Source: Lachnospiraceae bacterium
Lineage (GTDB): Bacteria; Bacillota; Clostridia; Lachnospirales; Lachnospiraceae
DNA: 9,617 nucleotides
Assembly (NCBI GenBank): GCA_900770325.1
Contig: CAAGKE010000032.1
Location: 1-9,617, forward strand
Direction: 5' to 3'
Below the pieces are notes generated by a model that had not been told where the DNA came from, made no database searches, and was given only the letters and a program-made list of their open reading frames with translations. The position numbers and the translations under genes are program-made. Shown here piece by piece: positions 1-5,966 of this stretch (positions within the stretch are counted from its first letter, which is position 1; each line of letters opens with the position of its first letter).

Positions 1-19
1 GCATTCGATCACGCCGCGG

Positions 20-42
20 CAAGAATGCCAGAGGCATTCTTG
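20..42. repeat. Perfect 10-bp hairpin, no T-tract
   Basis: Arms 20-29 and 33-42 are perfectly complementary around the loop AGA. No run of T follows, so this is not a standard intrinsic terminator. Its core, GAATGCC-R-GAGGCA, recurs at 3417-3430 inside the tandem hairpins before the ATPase gene, so it appears to belong to a repeated hairpin family. It could be the 3' structure of a gene lying left of the window. Confidence 0.6.
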
Positions 43-103
43 AACAGGATGACGTTTCGAAGCAGGCGTATATCTCACGGAAACGGGACAACGCTTCGAT
101 GAA

Positions 104-248
104 CTAACCGCCAACTTCAATTAGCGGCGCTCAGGAAAGCCTTCGTGCCGAATGCGCCAAAATCCCGGGGACAGCAAGTGCGAAACGGTGTAAAATGCAG
201 TTTCTGTTCGATGCAGAGTGCGTTAATGTGCATGAAGTGAACAGTAAC
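104..248 (+). repeat. MITE-like dispersed repeat, copy 1
   Basis: This ~145-bp non-coding stretch matches the reverse complement of 7804-7945. Shared blocks, in order, are AATGCGC (151), ATCCCGGGG (162-170), TAAAATGCAGTTTCT (191-205, 14/15) and GTGAACAG (237-244). The right end GTGAACAGTAAC (237-248) matches the terminal 12-mer seen at one end of copy 2; the left end near 104-115 is a degenerate inverted version. There is no coding capacity, so if mobile it would depend on a transposase elsewhere. The right boundary is better supported than the left. Confidence 0.6.
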
Positions 249-271
249 CGGAATAAAGGTTTTGAAATGGC

Positions 272-297
272 GAAAAATGTCAAAAATGTGTCAAAAA
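272..297. promoter_or_regulatory. Phased A-tracts / TGTCAAAAA direct repeat
   Basis: Three A5 tracts lie at 273-277, 282-286 and 293-297, centred 9 and 11 bases apart, close to one helical turn. Two of them lie in an exact direct repeat TGTCAAAAA (278-286 and 289-297, 11-base period). Such phasing is known to bend DNA. It sits about 70-95 bases before the -35 box of the ROK promoter. A tandem protein site is the alternative reading. Confidence 0.4.
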
Positions 298-305
298 CAT
301 AGGAA

Positions 306-344
306 TTTGTGAATATTCAACAAACACAAAACTTAAATTTTGTG
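306..344. promoter_or_regulatory. Candidate operator cluster (TTTGTG/CACAAA words)
   Basis: TTTGTGAAT occurs at 306-314 and again at 339-347, 33 bases apart (about three turns). The reverse word CACAAA lies between them at 325-330. Two palindromes result: 325-344, with perfect 7-base arms CACAAAA and TTTTGTG, and 306-324, with arms TTTGT and ACAAA around GAATATTC plus one extra A. The second recalls the TTTGTT/AACAAA arms of Bacillus XylR (ROK) operators. It ends 22 bases before the -35 box. Which protein binds is unknown; the adjacent ROK regulator is the natural candidate. Confidence 0.45.
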
Positions 345-365
345 AATTAATTTGACGAAAATAAG

Positions 366-394
366 TTGACTTTCTTGGGAATAACGGGTAAAAT
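366..394 (+). promoter_or_regulatory. SigmaA-type promoter for the ROK gene
   Basis: The -35 box TTGACT (366-371) and -10 box TAAAAT (389-394) are separated by exactly 17 bases, and AT-rich DNA lies upstream. Transcription would start near 401, giving a leader of about 97 bases before the ATG at 498. It is the only near-consensus promoter I see in the window, so it may drive the regulator and, by read-through, the genes after it. Confidence 0.7.
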
Positions 395-421
395 TGCAGG
401 TGTAAAGAGAAAATAAGTTTT

Positions 422-436
422 TTCAATAAACACAAA
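422..436. promoter_or_regulatory. Downstream copy of an operator-like 15-mer
   Basis: TTCAATAAACACAAA here matches TTCAACAAACACAAA at 316-330 in 14 of 15 positions. The copies are 106 bases apart (about ten helical turns) and flank the promoter, one upstream of the -35 box and one in the early transcribed region. That arrangement would suit a repressor acting by roadblock or looping. A further imperfect palindrome, GTTAA/TTAAC, lies at 460-474 just before the ribosome site. Confidence 0.4.
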
Positions 437-497
437 CAAAGCAAAAAATACCAGGCAGAGTTAATTTATTTAACATAAGAGTTTGGAGGAAAAACTT

Positions 498-1742
498 ATG
501 AAAAAGGGCATGAACAGCACGGAGATGCAAAAGAATAACAGGGTACTGGTATTTCGCACACTCCTGGAAAAGGGGAGTATGACCAGAACAGATCTGGCGG
601 CGACACTGAACCTGCAGAAGGCTACCATCACGAATATCATTAATGAATTTTATGATATGCAGATCGTCGGAGTGGATGGAGATACTGCGGCAGGACGGAG
701 AGGCGAGAAGATCTGCCTGCGGCTGGATGATATTTATCTGATGTCTGTGGGAATTACCCGTAAGGATTATCAGTTCAGCGTTTTTACTCTTTATGGAAAG
801 CAGGAGAAGTACCTCAGATATCGTTTTAAAAAGAATGAGACGATTCTTCAGATCGTGGAGAAAATGAAGAAGGATGCGGTGGAGCTGGAAGATATGTTTG
901 GCAGCAGCAGGATCATCGGCGTCTGCCTAGCTGTGCCGGGACTGTTTATTAACCGGCCGGAGAAGGATGAAGAGATCTTTATGGTCTCAGAATTTGAAGA
1001 ACTAAGCCAGGTGAATATCCGTCAGGAACTGGAGAAGGTGCTTCATAAGCGTGTACTGGTAAAGCATGATGCAAAGCTTTCTGCATATGCGGAATGGAGA
1101 TGTGCAGAGGAGATCCGTGGAATTGAGCGGGCAAGCCTGGCGGTCGTAAGATCCAGAGGTTATGGTATCGGCGCAGGGTTTGTGGTAAATGGAGCCATTA
1201 TGAACGGTCATCTTGGACTGGCCGGTGAGGTTGGCTACATGGGGATCAATTACAACGGCAACCGGCCTGGATATGAGCGGGCAGGTACTTATGAGTACTG
1301 CGCAGGATCGGAAAGCGTTGTGCGTTATGTCAGAGACCGTCTGACAGAGTTTCCGGACAGTCCGCTGACAGAGAACAGTACTTATCAGGAGGTACTGGAA
1401 GAGTACCGGAAGGGTGATCTGCTGGCTGTATGGGCAGTGGAGAAAATGGCGTGGATGCTGGGATATGGAATTGCCAACATCATCTACACGGTAAATCCGG
1501 ACTGCATTATTATCGGACCGGATTATCCGGATACAGAACATTTCCTTTCCAAAGTAAAGGAATCCATCCGAAAATGCGTTCCTCCTTATGTGGAAGAATG
1601 CGCAGTGATCCGTTTTTCACGGCTGAATGAGGACTCGTTCCTTCTGGGAGGCTACTATTACACACTGGAGCGTCTTGTGAAGGAGGATATTTTCAGTCTG
1701 ATCAGTCAGGCCAGAGCAAGTCAGAGGTCATGTGAACAGTAA
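498..1742 (+). CDS. ROK-family transcriptional regulator
   Basis: A sugar-responsive DNA-binding repressor of the ROK (NagC/XylR) type, 414 residues, normal length. A winged helix-turn-helix covers about residues 14-60 (LLEKGSMTRTDLAATLNLQK ... TITNIINEF) with the wing at GRRGEK (66-71). The sugar-kinase-like body follows: LAVPG (144-148), HDAK (190-193, replacing the usual NDAN but keeping the catalytic-type Asp191), GIGAGFVVNG (223-232), GEVGY (243-247) and NPDCIIIG (333-340). The ATG at 498 is preferred over the in-frame TTG at 483 because GGAGGA (485-490) lies 7 bases before it and overlaps the TTG. Oddity: the ROK zinc motif (GH...CxCGxxGCxE) is gone. The His is Tyr247 and the region reads AGTYEYCAGSE, keeping only Glu266. 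The promoter and paired operator-like sites in front suggest autoregulation. The effector is unknown; a pentose or its phosphate is inferred from the neighbours. Confidence 0.93.
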   Translation: MKKGMNSTEMQKNNRVLVFRTLLEKGSMTRTDLAATLNLQKATITNIINEFYDMQIVGVDGDTAAGRRGEKICLRLDDIYLMSVGITRKDYQFSVFTLYGKQEKYLRYRFKKNETILQIVEKMKKDAVELEDMFGSSRIIGVCLAVPGLFINRPEKDEEIFMVSEFEELSQVNIRQELEKVLHKRVLVKHDAKLSAYAEWRCAEEIRGIERASLAVVRSRGYGIGAGFVVNGAIMNGHLGLAGEVGYMGINYNGNRPGYERAGTYEYCAGSESVVRYVRDRLTEFPDSPLTENSTYQEVLEEYRKGDLLAVWAVEKMAWMLGYGIANIIYTVNPDCIIIGPDYPDTEHFLSKVKESIRKCVPPYVEECAVIRFSRLNEDSFLLGGYYYTLERLVKEDIFSLISQARASQRSCEQ

Positions 1743-2038
1743 CGGAGCAGATATTAATTATGTAACTATTCCCCGTGCCGCTAAGCGGACCGGAAATGAG
1801 GGGGCTGGCGCATTGGTTTGAAAGCAGCCGGACCGGTAACACAGAATATCTCTTTGAGTGTGTATGGCAGAAATGCAGAGGCAGAAGGCTGCACCGAAGC
1901 TTTTGTTATGGGCAATCAAAGAAACAGACGGGTTATCCGGTACAGTTATTTCGAACCCGATGTATCGGGCGTCGCAGGACCGGCGAACGAAGACGGGACA
2001 GGGGGTAAAAAATAAAAGAAAAAAAGGAGATTGAAAAG
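1743..2038 (+). other. ROK-SBP spacer with foldable RNA
   Basis: I see no convincing gene and no strong promoter in these 296 bases. The stretch is GC-rich, has three GGACCGG heptamers (1787-1793, 1830-1836, 1977-1983) and many short inverted repeats: CCGC-TAA-GCGG (1778-1788), GGCTG/CAGCC (1803-1807 with 1825-1829), CGGGTT/AACCCG (1929-1934 with 1954-1959) and CCCGAT/ATCGGG (1956-1961 with 1964-1969). The last two hairpins share CCCG and cannot form together. An untranslated leader or processing region for the binding-protein message is plausible; it matches no riboswitch class I recognise. The ribosome site AAGGAG is at 2024-2029. Confidence 0.4.
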
Positions 2039-2986
2039 ATGAAAAAAAGATTAGCAGTACTTACGATGGCAGCTGTAATGGCAGGCAGCATGGGAATGAC
2101 CGCATTTGCTGAGGAAGTAAACCTGGAAGAGGTTACTCTGGCATATGTTCCCACCACAATGAACAACCCGTTCTGGTCCGCTATGATGGGCGGTATCACA
2201 GAGAAGATGGAAGAACTGGGAATGGATCCGTCCAGCCAGCTGGTAACTGTAGATGCAAACAGCGACCAGGCTACCATGAACAACTATGTAAATGACCTGA
2301 TTGCACAGGAAGTAGACGCAATCATCCTTGCTCCCATGGATTGTACCGCAGTAACCGAGGCTCTTCTGGCTTGTGAAGAAGCTGGTATCCCGGTAATCAA
2401 TGTTGATACCGCTGTAGATGCTGCTGATAAGGTTGTAGCAATCATCGCATCCGATAACTACAAAGCAGGCGTTCTGTGTGCAGAAGATATGATGAGCAAA
2501 CTGGAAGAAGGCTCTAAGGTTGCAGTTATGAACCAGCCGTCCGGTACCGCATGCGTACAGCGTGAACAGGGCTTCATTGACACTGTTGGTGATTACTTCG
2601 AAATCGTTTCTACCACCGATACCGAAGGCGACACCGCAAAGACCATGACCGCTGCAGAAGACGTTCTGACTGCAGATGATGATCTGGCTGCTTTCTTCTG
2701 CATCAATGATATGGGTGCTCTTGGATGTGTACAGGCTTGCGCAGCAGCTGGCAAAGAAGATATCCTGATCTACGGCGTTGATGGAAACCCGGATTTCATG
2801 GGATATGTAGAAGATGCCTCCGCTACTGCTTCCGCAGCACAGCAGCCTTCTGTAATCGGTGCAAGCGCTGTTGAGACAGCTATCGCTACTCTGAACGGCG
2901 AAGAAGTTGAGCATGATCAGGTTGTTGACGTAGAACTGATCACTGGCGAAAACATTGCTGATTTCGATATTTCTGATTGGCAGTAA
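2039..2986 (+). CDS. Sugar ABC transporter substrate-binding protein (RbsB-like)
   Basis: Extracellular receptor delivering a sugar to the importer encoded downstream; 315 residues, normal for the periplasmic-binding-protein type I fold. AAGGAG (2024-2029) sets the start. Residues 1-24 form a signal peptide (MKKR, a hydrophobic core, then TAFA before Glu25). Residues matching the ribose-pocket positions of E. coli RbsB: NNPFW (42-46), Asp123, Arg175 in QREQGF, Asn223 in FCINDMGALG, Asp248 in YGVDGNPD, and Gln268/269 before PSVIGA. The Arg that follows the equivalent of Asp123 in RbsB is Thr124 here, so the ligand may not be ribose. Oddities: there is no lipobox cysteine, unusual for a Gram-positive receptor, yet the mature protein has seven cysteines. 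It is separated from the ATPase gene by a terminator, which would let it be made in excess. Exact substrate unknown; a pentose is inferred from AraB. Confidence 0.93.
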   Translation: MKKRLAVLTMAAVMAGSMGMTAFAEEVNLEEVTLAYVPTTMNNPFWSAMMGGITEKMEELGMDPSSQLVTVDANSDQATMNNYVNDLIAQEVDAIILAPMDCTAVTEALLACEEAGIPVINVDTAVDAADKVVAIIASDNYKAGVLCAEDMMSKLEEGSKVAVMNQPSGTACVQREQGFIDTVGDYFEIVSTTDTEGDTAKTMTAAEDVLTADDDLAAFFCINDMGALGCVQACAAAGKEDILIYGVDGNPDFMGYVEDASATASAAQQPSVIGASAVETAIATLNGEEVEHDQVVDVELITGENIADFDISDWQ

Positions 2987-2995
2987 GCAGCATCG

Positions 2996-3126
2996 CATTA
3001 TTCCTGACAGATGTTGAAATAATGTAAAAAGTAGTAGCTGTTCAGCAGGTCTGATTGTTGATCGCGGCCGTATATGCATAACCTGAGGTGCAGGGCTTTG
3101 CCGGATGCAGGGGATGCGCCGGCCGC
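2996..3126 (+). other. Structured stretch after the SBP gene
   Basis: A hairpin with 7-base arms CATTATT (2996-3002) and AATAATG (3018-3024) starts 10 bases after the stop codon, with no T-tract. Next, perfect 7-base arms GCGGCCG (3064-3070) and CGGCCGC (3120-3126) enclose a smaller hairpin, TGCA-G-GGC-TTT-GCC-GGA-TGCA, around 3089-3110. The first hairpin could protect the 3' end of the receptor message. The second could be part of a small RNA, but I recognise no family. Confidence 0.35.
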
Positions 3127-3226
3127 AGAGCAATGATGCAGAGGTGCAAAACTCCCGTCACAGATCAAGAGAAAAAGAAGTTATGCATGTGGCTGGGAAG
3201 GTATTGGATGGTTACGAAATGCAAGG

Positions 3227-3269
3227 AAAGCTGCCGGGGTTTACGAAAGTAGTCCTCCGGCAGTTTTTT
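3227..3269 (+). terminator. Intrinsic terminator between SBP and ATPase genes
   Basis: CTGCCGG (3231-3237) pairs with CCGGCAG (3257-3263). The stem extends inward by a G-U and a G-C pair and outward through AAAG against TTTT, and six T follow (3264-3269). This is a textbook rho-independent terminator, about 240 bases after the receptor gene. With partial read-through it would give much receptor and less ATPase and permease. No clear promoter is visible between it and the ATPase gene. Confidence 0.8.
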
Positions 3270-3290
3270 ATACCTAAGTATACAGAAAAG

Positions 3291-3303
3291 CTGTCAATGA
3301 CAG
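3291..3303. promoter_or_regulatory. Perfect 13-bp palindrome CTGTCA-A-TGACAG
   Basis: Six-base arms around a single central A, 21 bases after the terminator T-tract. It also aligns with the hairpin cores of the tandem repeats that follow (compare CTGCATGTGACAG at 3377-3389), so it may be a degenerate leading repeat unit and not an operator. Confidence 0.35.
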
Positions 3304-3315
3304 GGATTCTGTGTT

Positions 3316-3441
3316 GTCAAACATCCGAAGAAAATGTCAGAGGCAGGCTCTTGGGGGCGGCAGGTATCCGAAGAGACTGCATGTGACAGGTTCTTTCGGT
3401 GTCAAACATCCGAAGAGAATGCCGGAGGCAGATTTTTTCGG
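3316..3441 (+). repeat. Three tandem ~42-bp hairpin repeats
   Basis: Units begin at 3316, 3359 and 3401 (periods 43 and 42). Units 1 and 3 share GTCAAACATCCGAAG exactly, and 28 of 31 bases in total at 3316-3346 and 3401-3431. Unit 2 keeps ATCCGAAGAGA and TTTCGGTG. A weaker unit may precede them from about 3274. Each folds: CCGAAG-type 5' arms pair with T-rich ...TTCGG 3' arms in units 2 and 3, with an inner stem such as TGCC-GGA-GGCA (unit 3) or TGTC-AGA-GGCA (unit 1). The last unit ends 4 bases before the ATPase ribosome site, so these may be RNA elements tuning its translation or stability. Confidence 0.6.
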
Positions 3442-3459
3442 TGTAAAAGGAGTGACAAA

Positions 3460-4959
3460 ATGCAAAAAGAACTTTTACGTATGGAGAACATTGTGAAAAC
3501 CTTCCCGGGTGTGAAAGCTCTGAACAATGCAGCGATCACAGTGCATGCAGGGGAAGTAATGGGCTTCATGGGCGAGAATGGTGCTGGGAAGTCCACACTG
3601 ATGAATGTGCTGGGCGGCGTATTCCCGGCAGATTCCGGAGATATCTATATCGAAGGAAAAAAGGTGGAGATCCATTCCATTCATGAGTCTCAGGCGCTGG
3701 GCGTTGCATTCATCCATCAGGAGCTGGCGCTGGAACCCTATCTTACCATTGCAGAGAATATTTTCCTGGGACGTGAAATGAAGAACTCCCTGGGCATGGT
3801 CAGCAAAGACAAAATGGCGGAGGCGGCAAGACCTTACCTGGAGCGGGTGGGCCTGGACATCGATCCCAACCAGTATGTACGTCAGCTTTCACTGGGACAG
3901 CAGCAGATGGTGGAAATCGCCAAGTCCTTTTCCCTGAATGCCAAGATCCTGATTTTGGATGAGCCCACATCCTCCCTTTCTGAGAAAGAGGTAGAGATCC
4001 TGTTTAAGACGGTAAGAGATCTGAAGAAACAGGGCATGGCAATTATTTTTATTACGCATAAGATGGCAGAGGTATTCCAGCTTTGCGATGCGGTAACGAT
4101 CATGAGAGACGGTGAATTTATGGGAGCCCGCAAATCTTCCGAATGTACGGAGAGCGAGCTGATTTCCATGATGGTTGGCCGTGATCTTGGAAATTATTAT
4201 GTGCGTACCTTCAATGAGCCGGGGCGTGTGATGCTGGAAGCAAAGAATATTCACGCAGGAAAACGTGCGATCGACTGCAGCTTCCAGGTGCGCAGCGGAG
4301 AGATCCTTGGTTTCTACGGACTGGTAGGTGCCGGCCGTTCGGAGCTGATGAAAGCAATCATGGGACTGGATCCTATGGATTCCGGAGAGGTTTATCTGGA
4401 TGGTAAGAAGGTTACAAAGCATGACCCGATCTTTATGCAGCGTCAGGGAGTTGCTCTGGTACCGGAAAACCGTAAGATCGAAGGGCTGCTCCTGAGCAAT
4501 ACCATCCGGTTTAATATTACGCTTCCGGTATTGTACCGCTTTATCAAAGCTTTGCGGGTAAATACGAAAGTAGAGGATGAGATCGTTGATAAGGGTGTAA
4601 AATCCCTGCGGGTAAAGACGCCCTCTTCCAGAGTGAACTGTTCGACTCTGTCCGGCGGTAATCAGCAGAAGGTACTGCTGGCAAAATGGCTGGCTACCGA
4701 TCCCAAGATTTTGATTCTGGATGAACCGACCAGAGGTATTGATGTAGGCGCAAAGGCAGAAATTTATACAATTATCAATAATCTGGCGAAAGAAGGACTG
4801 GCAATCATCCTGATCTCTTCCGAGATGCCGGAGGCTATGAATATGAGTGACCGTATTATCGTTATGAAGGAAGGTCACATCACCGGTGAACTTACTCATG
4901 AAGAAATGGATCAGGAAAAAATACTGAAATATGCAATGGGGGTAGCGGACAATGAATAA
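3460..4959 (+). CDS. Sugar ABC transporter ATPase, RbsA/MglA type
   Basis: Energy-coupling subunit with two fused ATP-binding domains, 499 residues, the usual size. Domain 1: Walker A GENGAGKST (38-46), signature LSLGQQQMVEIAK (143-155), Walker B ILILDEPT (163-170), His200. Domain 2: altered Walker A GLVGAGRSE (287-295, Lys replaced by Arg), signature LSGGNQQK (397-404), Walker B ILILDEPTRG (417-426), and LISSE in place of the switch His. This asymmetry is normal for the family, in which site 2 is degenerate. I chose ATG 3460 because AAAGGAG (3446-3452) lies 7 bases upstream and the product then has family length. A longer reading from 3334 would only translate the tandem repeats. The stop overlaps the permease start by 8 bases, which suggests coupled translation. 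Substrate is not set by this subunit. Confidence 0.95.
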   Translation: MQKELLRMENIVKTFPGVKALNNAAITVHAGEVMGFMGENGAGKSTLMNVLGGVFPADSGDIYIEGKKVEIHSIHESQALGVAFIHQELALEPYLTIAENIFLGREMKNSLGMVSKDKMAEAARPYLERVGLDIDPNQYVRQLSLGQQQMVEIAKSFSLNAKILILDEPTSSLSEKEVEILFKTVRDLKKQGMAIIFITHKMAEVFQLCDAVTIMRDGEFMGARKSSECTESELISMMVGRDLGNYYVRTFNEPGRVMLEAKNIHAGKRAIDCSFQVRSGEILGFYGLVGAGRSELMKAIMGLDPMDSGEVYLDGKKVTKHDPIFMQRQGVALVPENRKIEGLLLSNTIRFNITLPVLYRFIKALRVNTKVEDEIVDKGVKSLRVKTPSSRVNCSTLSGGNQQKVLLAKWLATDPKILILDEPTRGIDVGAKAEIYTIINNLAKEGLAIILISSEMPEAMNMSDRIIVMKEGHITGELTHEEMDQEKILKYAMGVADNE

Positions 4960-5938
4960 AAATAAATCACAGAGTGCTGTCGGACGGGCAGTCAAGGACT
5001 ATTTTAGCCAAAACTGGGGTATTTTAGCCGGATTGGGAATTCTGATCGTGATCTTCTCGATCTTCGGTAAAAACTTCCTGACTCAGAAGAACCTGCTGAA
5101 TCTGCTGAGAACCTGCGCAACCAACTGTTATCTGGCAATCGGTGTACAGATGGCTATCATTCTTGCAGGTATCGATCTGACCGGAGGCGCACTGGCGGCG
5201 TTCAGCGGCGTTATGACGGTAGCTGCATTCCAGTGGTGGGGCATGCCGGTAGGCGTTGCAGTGGTACTTGGTGTTCTGATCGGTCTTGTGATCGGTTTCC
5301 TGAATGGCTTTATCGTAGCGTACACCGGGATCCATCCCTTCGTAGTTACTCTGGCTATGCAGTCCATCTGCCGTGGTACCGCTTATCTGGTAGCAAACGG
5401 ATCTCCGGTAACTGCATACGGAAATGATGCATTTGCAGCTATCGGCCAGGGTTCTCTTGGACCGATCCCGCTTCCGGTGGTTTACATGATTATTTTCCTG
5501 ATCCTGGATTTCCTGTTCCTGAACAAGACCCAGACAGGACGTCACATTTACGCGGTTGGCGGAAACGAGGTATCTGCCCGTTTCTCCGGTATCAATGTAA
5601 AGAAAATCAAGATCCTGGTATGGAGTATCAGCGGAACGCTGGCAGGCTTCTGCGGCGTGGTACTGGCATCCCGTCTGGCATCCGGACAGCCGGCTACCGG
5701 TGAAGGTTATGAAACAGATGCAATTGCGGCAGCAGTACTGGGCGGTACCTCCTTCTTCGGCGGCACCGGTTCTGTGGGCGGCCTTCTGATCGGTGTTCTG
5801 ATCATTGGATTGATCTCCAACGGTCTGAACCTGATGCATGTAAACTCCTACTGGCAGTATGTATTAAAGGGTATCATTATTATTGCGGCAGTTTATGTGG
5901 ATATGATGAAACAGAAGAAGCAGAATTCCGCAAAATAA
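4952..5938 (+). CDS. Sugar ABC transporter permease, RbsC type
   Basis: Membrane channel subunit of the importer, 328 residues, expected to act as a homodimer since only one permease gene is present. Hydrophobic spans lie roughly at 23-39, 60-93, 98-123, 126-147, 172-190, 220-242, 256-290 and 303-317; some of these probably hold two helices. Family motifs: AGIDLTGGA (72-80), TGRHIYAVGGNEVSARFSGI (195-214), and GYETDAIAAAVLGGTSFFGG (252-271), the conserved stretch near the ATPase-coupling loop. The start ATG lies inside the end of the ATPase gene with only a weak GGGGGT site (4938-4943), consistent with translational coupling. The C-terminus is Lys-rich. Relatives carry ribose, galactose, xylose and arabinose, so specificity comes from the binding protein. 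Confidence 0.95.
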   Translation: MNKNKSQSAVGRAVKDYFSQNWGILAGLGILIVIFSIFGKNFLTQKNLLNLLRTCATNCYLAIGVQMAIILAGIDLTGGALAAFSGVMTVAAFQWWGMPVGVAVVLGVLIGLVIGFLNGFIVAYTGIHPFVVTLAMQSICRGTAYLVANGSPVTAYGNDAFAAIGQGSLGPIPLPVVYMIIFLILDFLFLNKTQTGRHIYAVGGNEVSARFSGINVKKIKILVWSISGTLAGFCGVVLASRLASGQPATGEGYETDAIAAAVLGGTSFFGGTGSVGGLLIGVLIIGLISNGLNLMHVNSYWQYVLKGIIIIAAVYVDMMKQKKQNSAK

Positions 5939-5966
5939 TTTATGAAAATAAAAAGGAGAAAGAACT

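Noticed and set aside
3..107. Possible C-terminal end of a gene entering from the left
   Set aside because: A frame is open from base 3 to a stop at 105-107, but it crosses a perfect hairpin, is only 34 codons and shows no recognisable motif.
352..357. TTGACG as an alternative -35 box
   Set aside because: No TATAAT-like hexamer lies 16-18 bases downstream; the TTGACT/TAAAAT pair is clearly better.
250..500. Catabolite-repression (cre) site near the promoter
   Set aside because: I looked for the TGWAANCGNTNWCA pattern by eye and found no acceptable match.
1775..2015. Two overlapping short forward reading frames (77 and 65 codons) between the ROK and receptor genes
   Set aside because: They start at GTG or TTG without a well-spaced ribosome site, overlap in different frames, and show no recognisable domain; the first is Arg- and Cys-rich toward its end as expected of chance translation. 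A decayed gene fragment cannot be excluded.
2051..3133. Long antisense frame (360 codons) opposite the receptor gene
   Set aside because: It mirrors the strongly supported receptor on the other strand; its Cys/His/Ile-rich composition is typical of a shadow frame.
3316..3441. CRISPR-like array
   Set aside because: The repeats are directly adjacent with no unique spacers, the units themselves vary, and no cas genes are in view.
3334..3459. 42-codon N-terminal extension of the ATPase
   Set aside because: It translates the tandem hairpin repeats and gives an atypical extension; ATG 3460 has a good ribosome site and yields family length.
3889..4995. Long antisense frame (368 codons) opposite the ATPase gene
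   Set aside because: Shadow of the RbsA-type gene, with no domain or ribosome site of its own.
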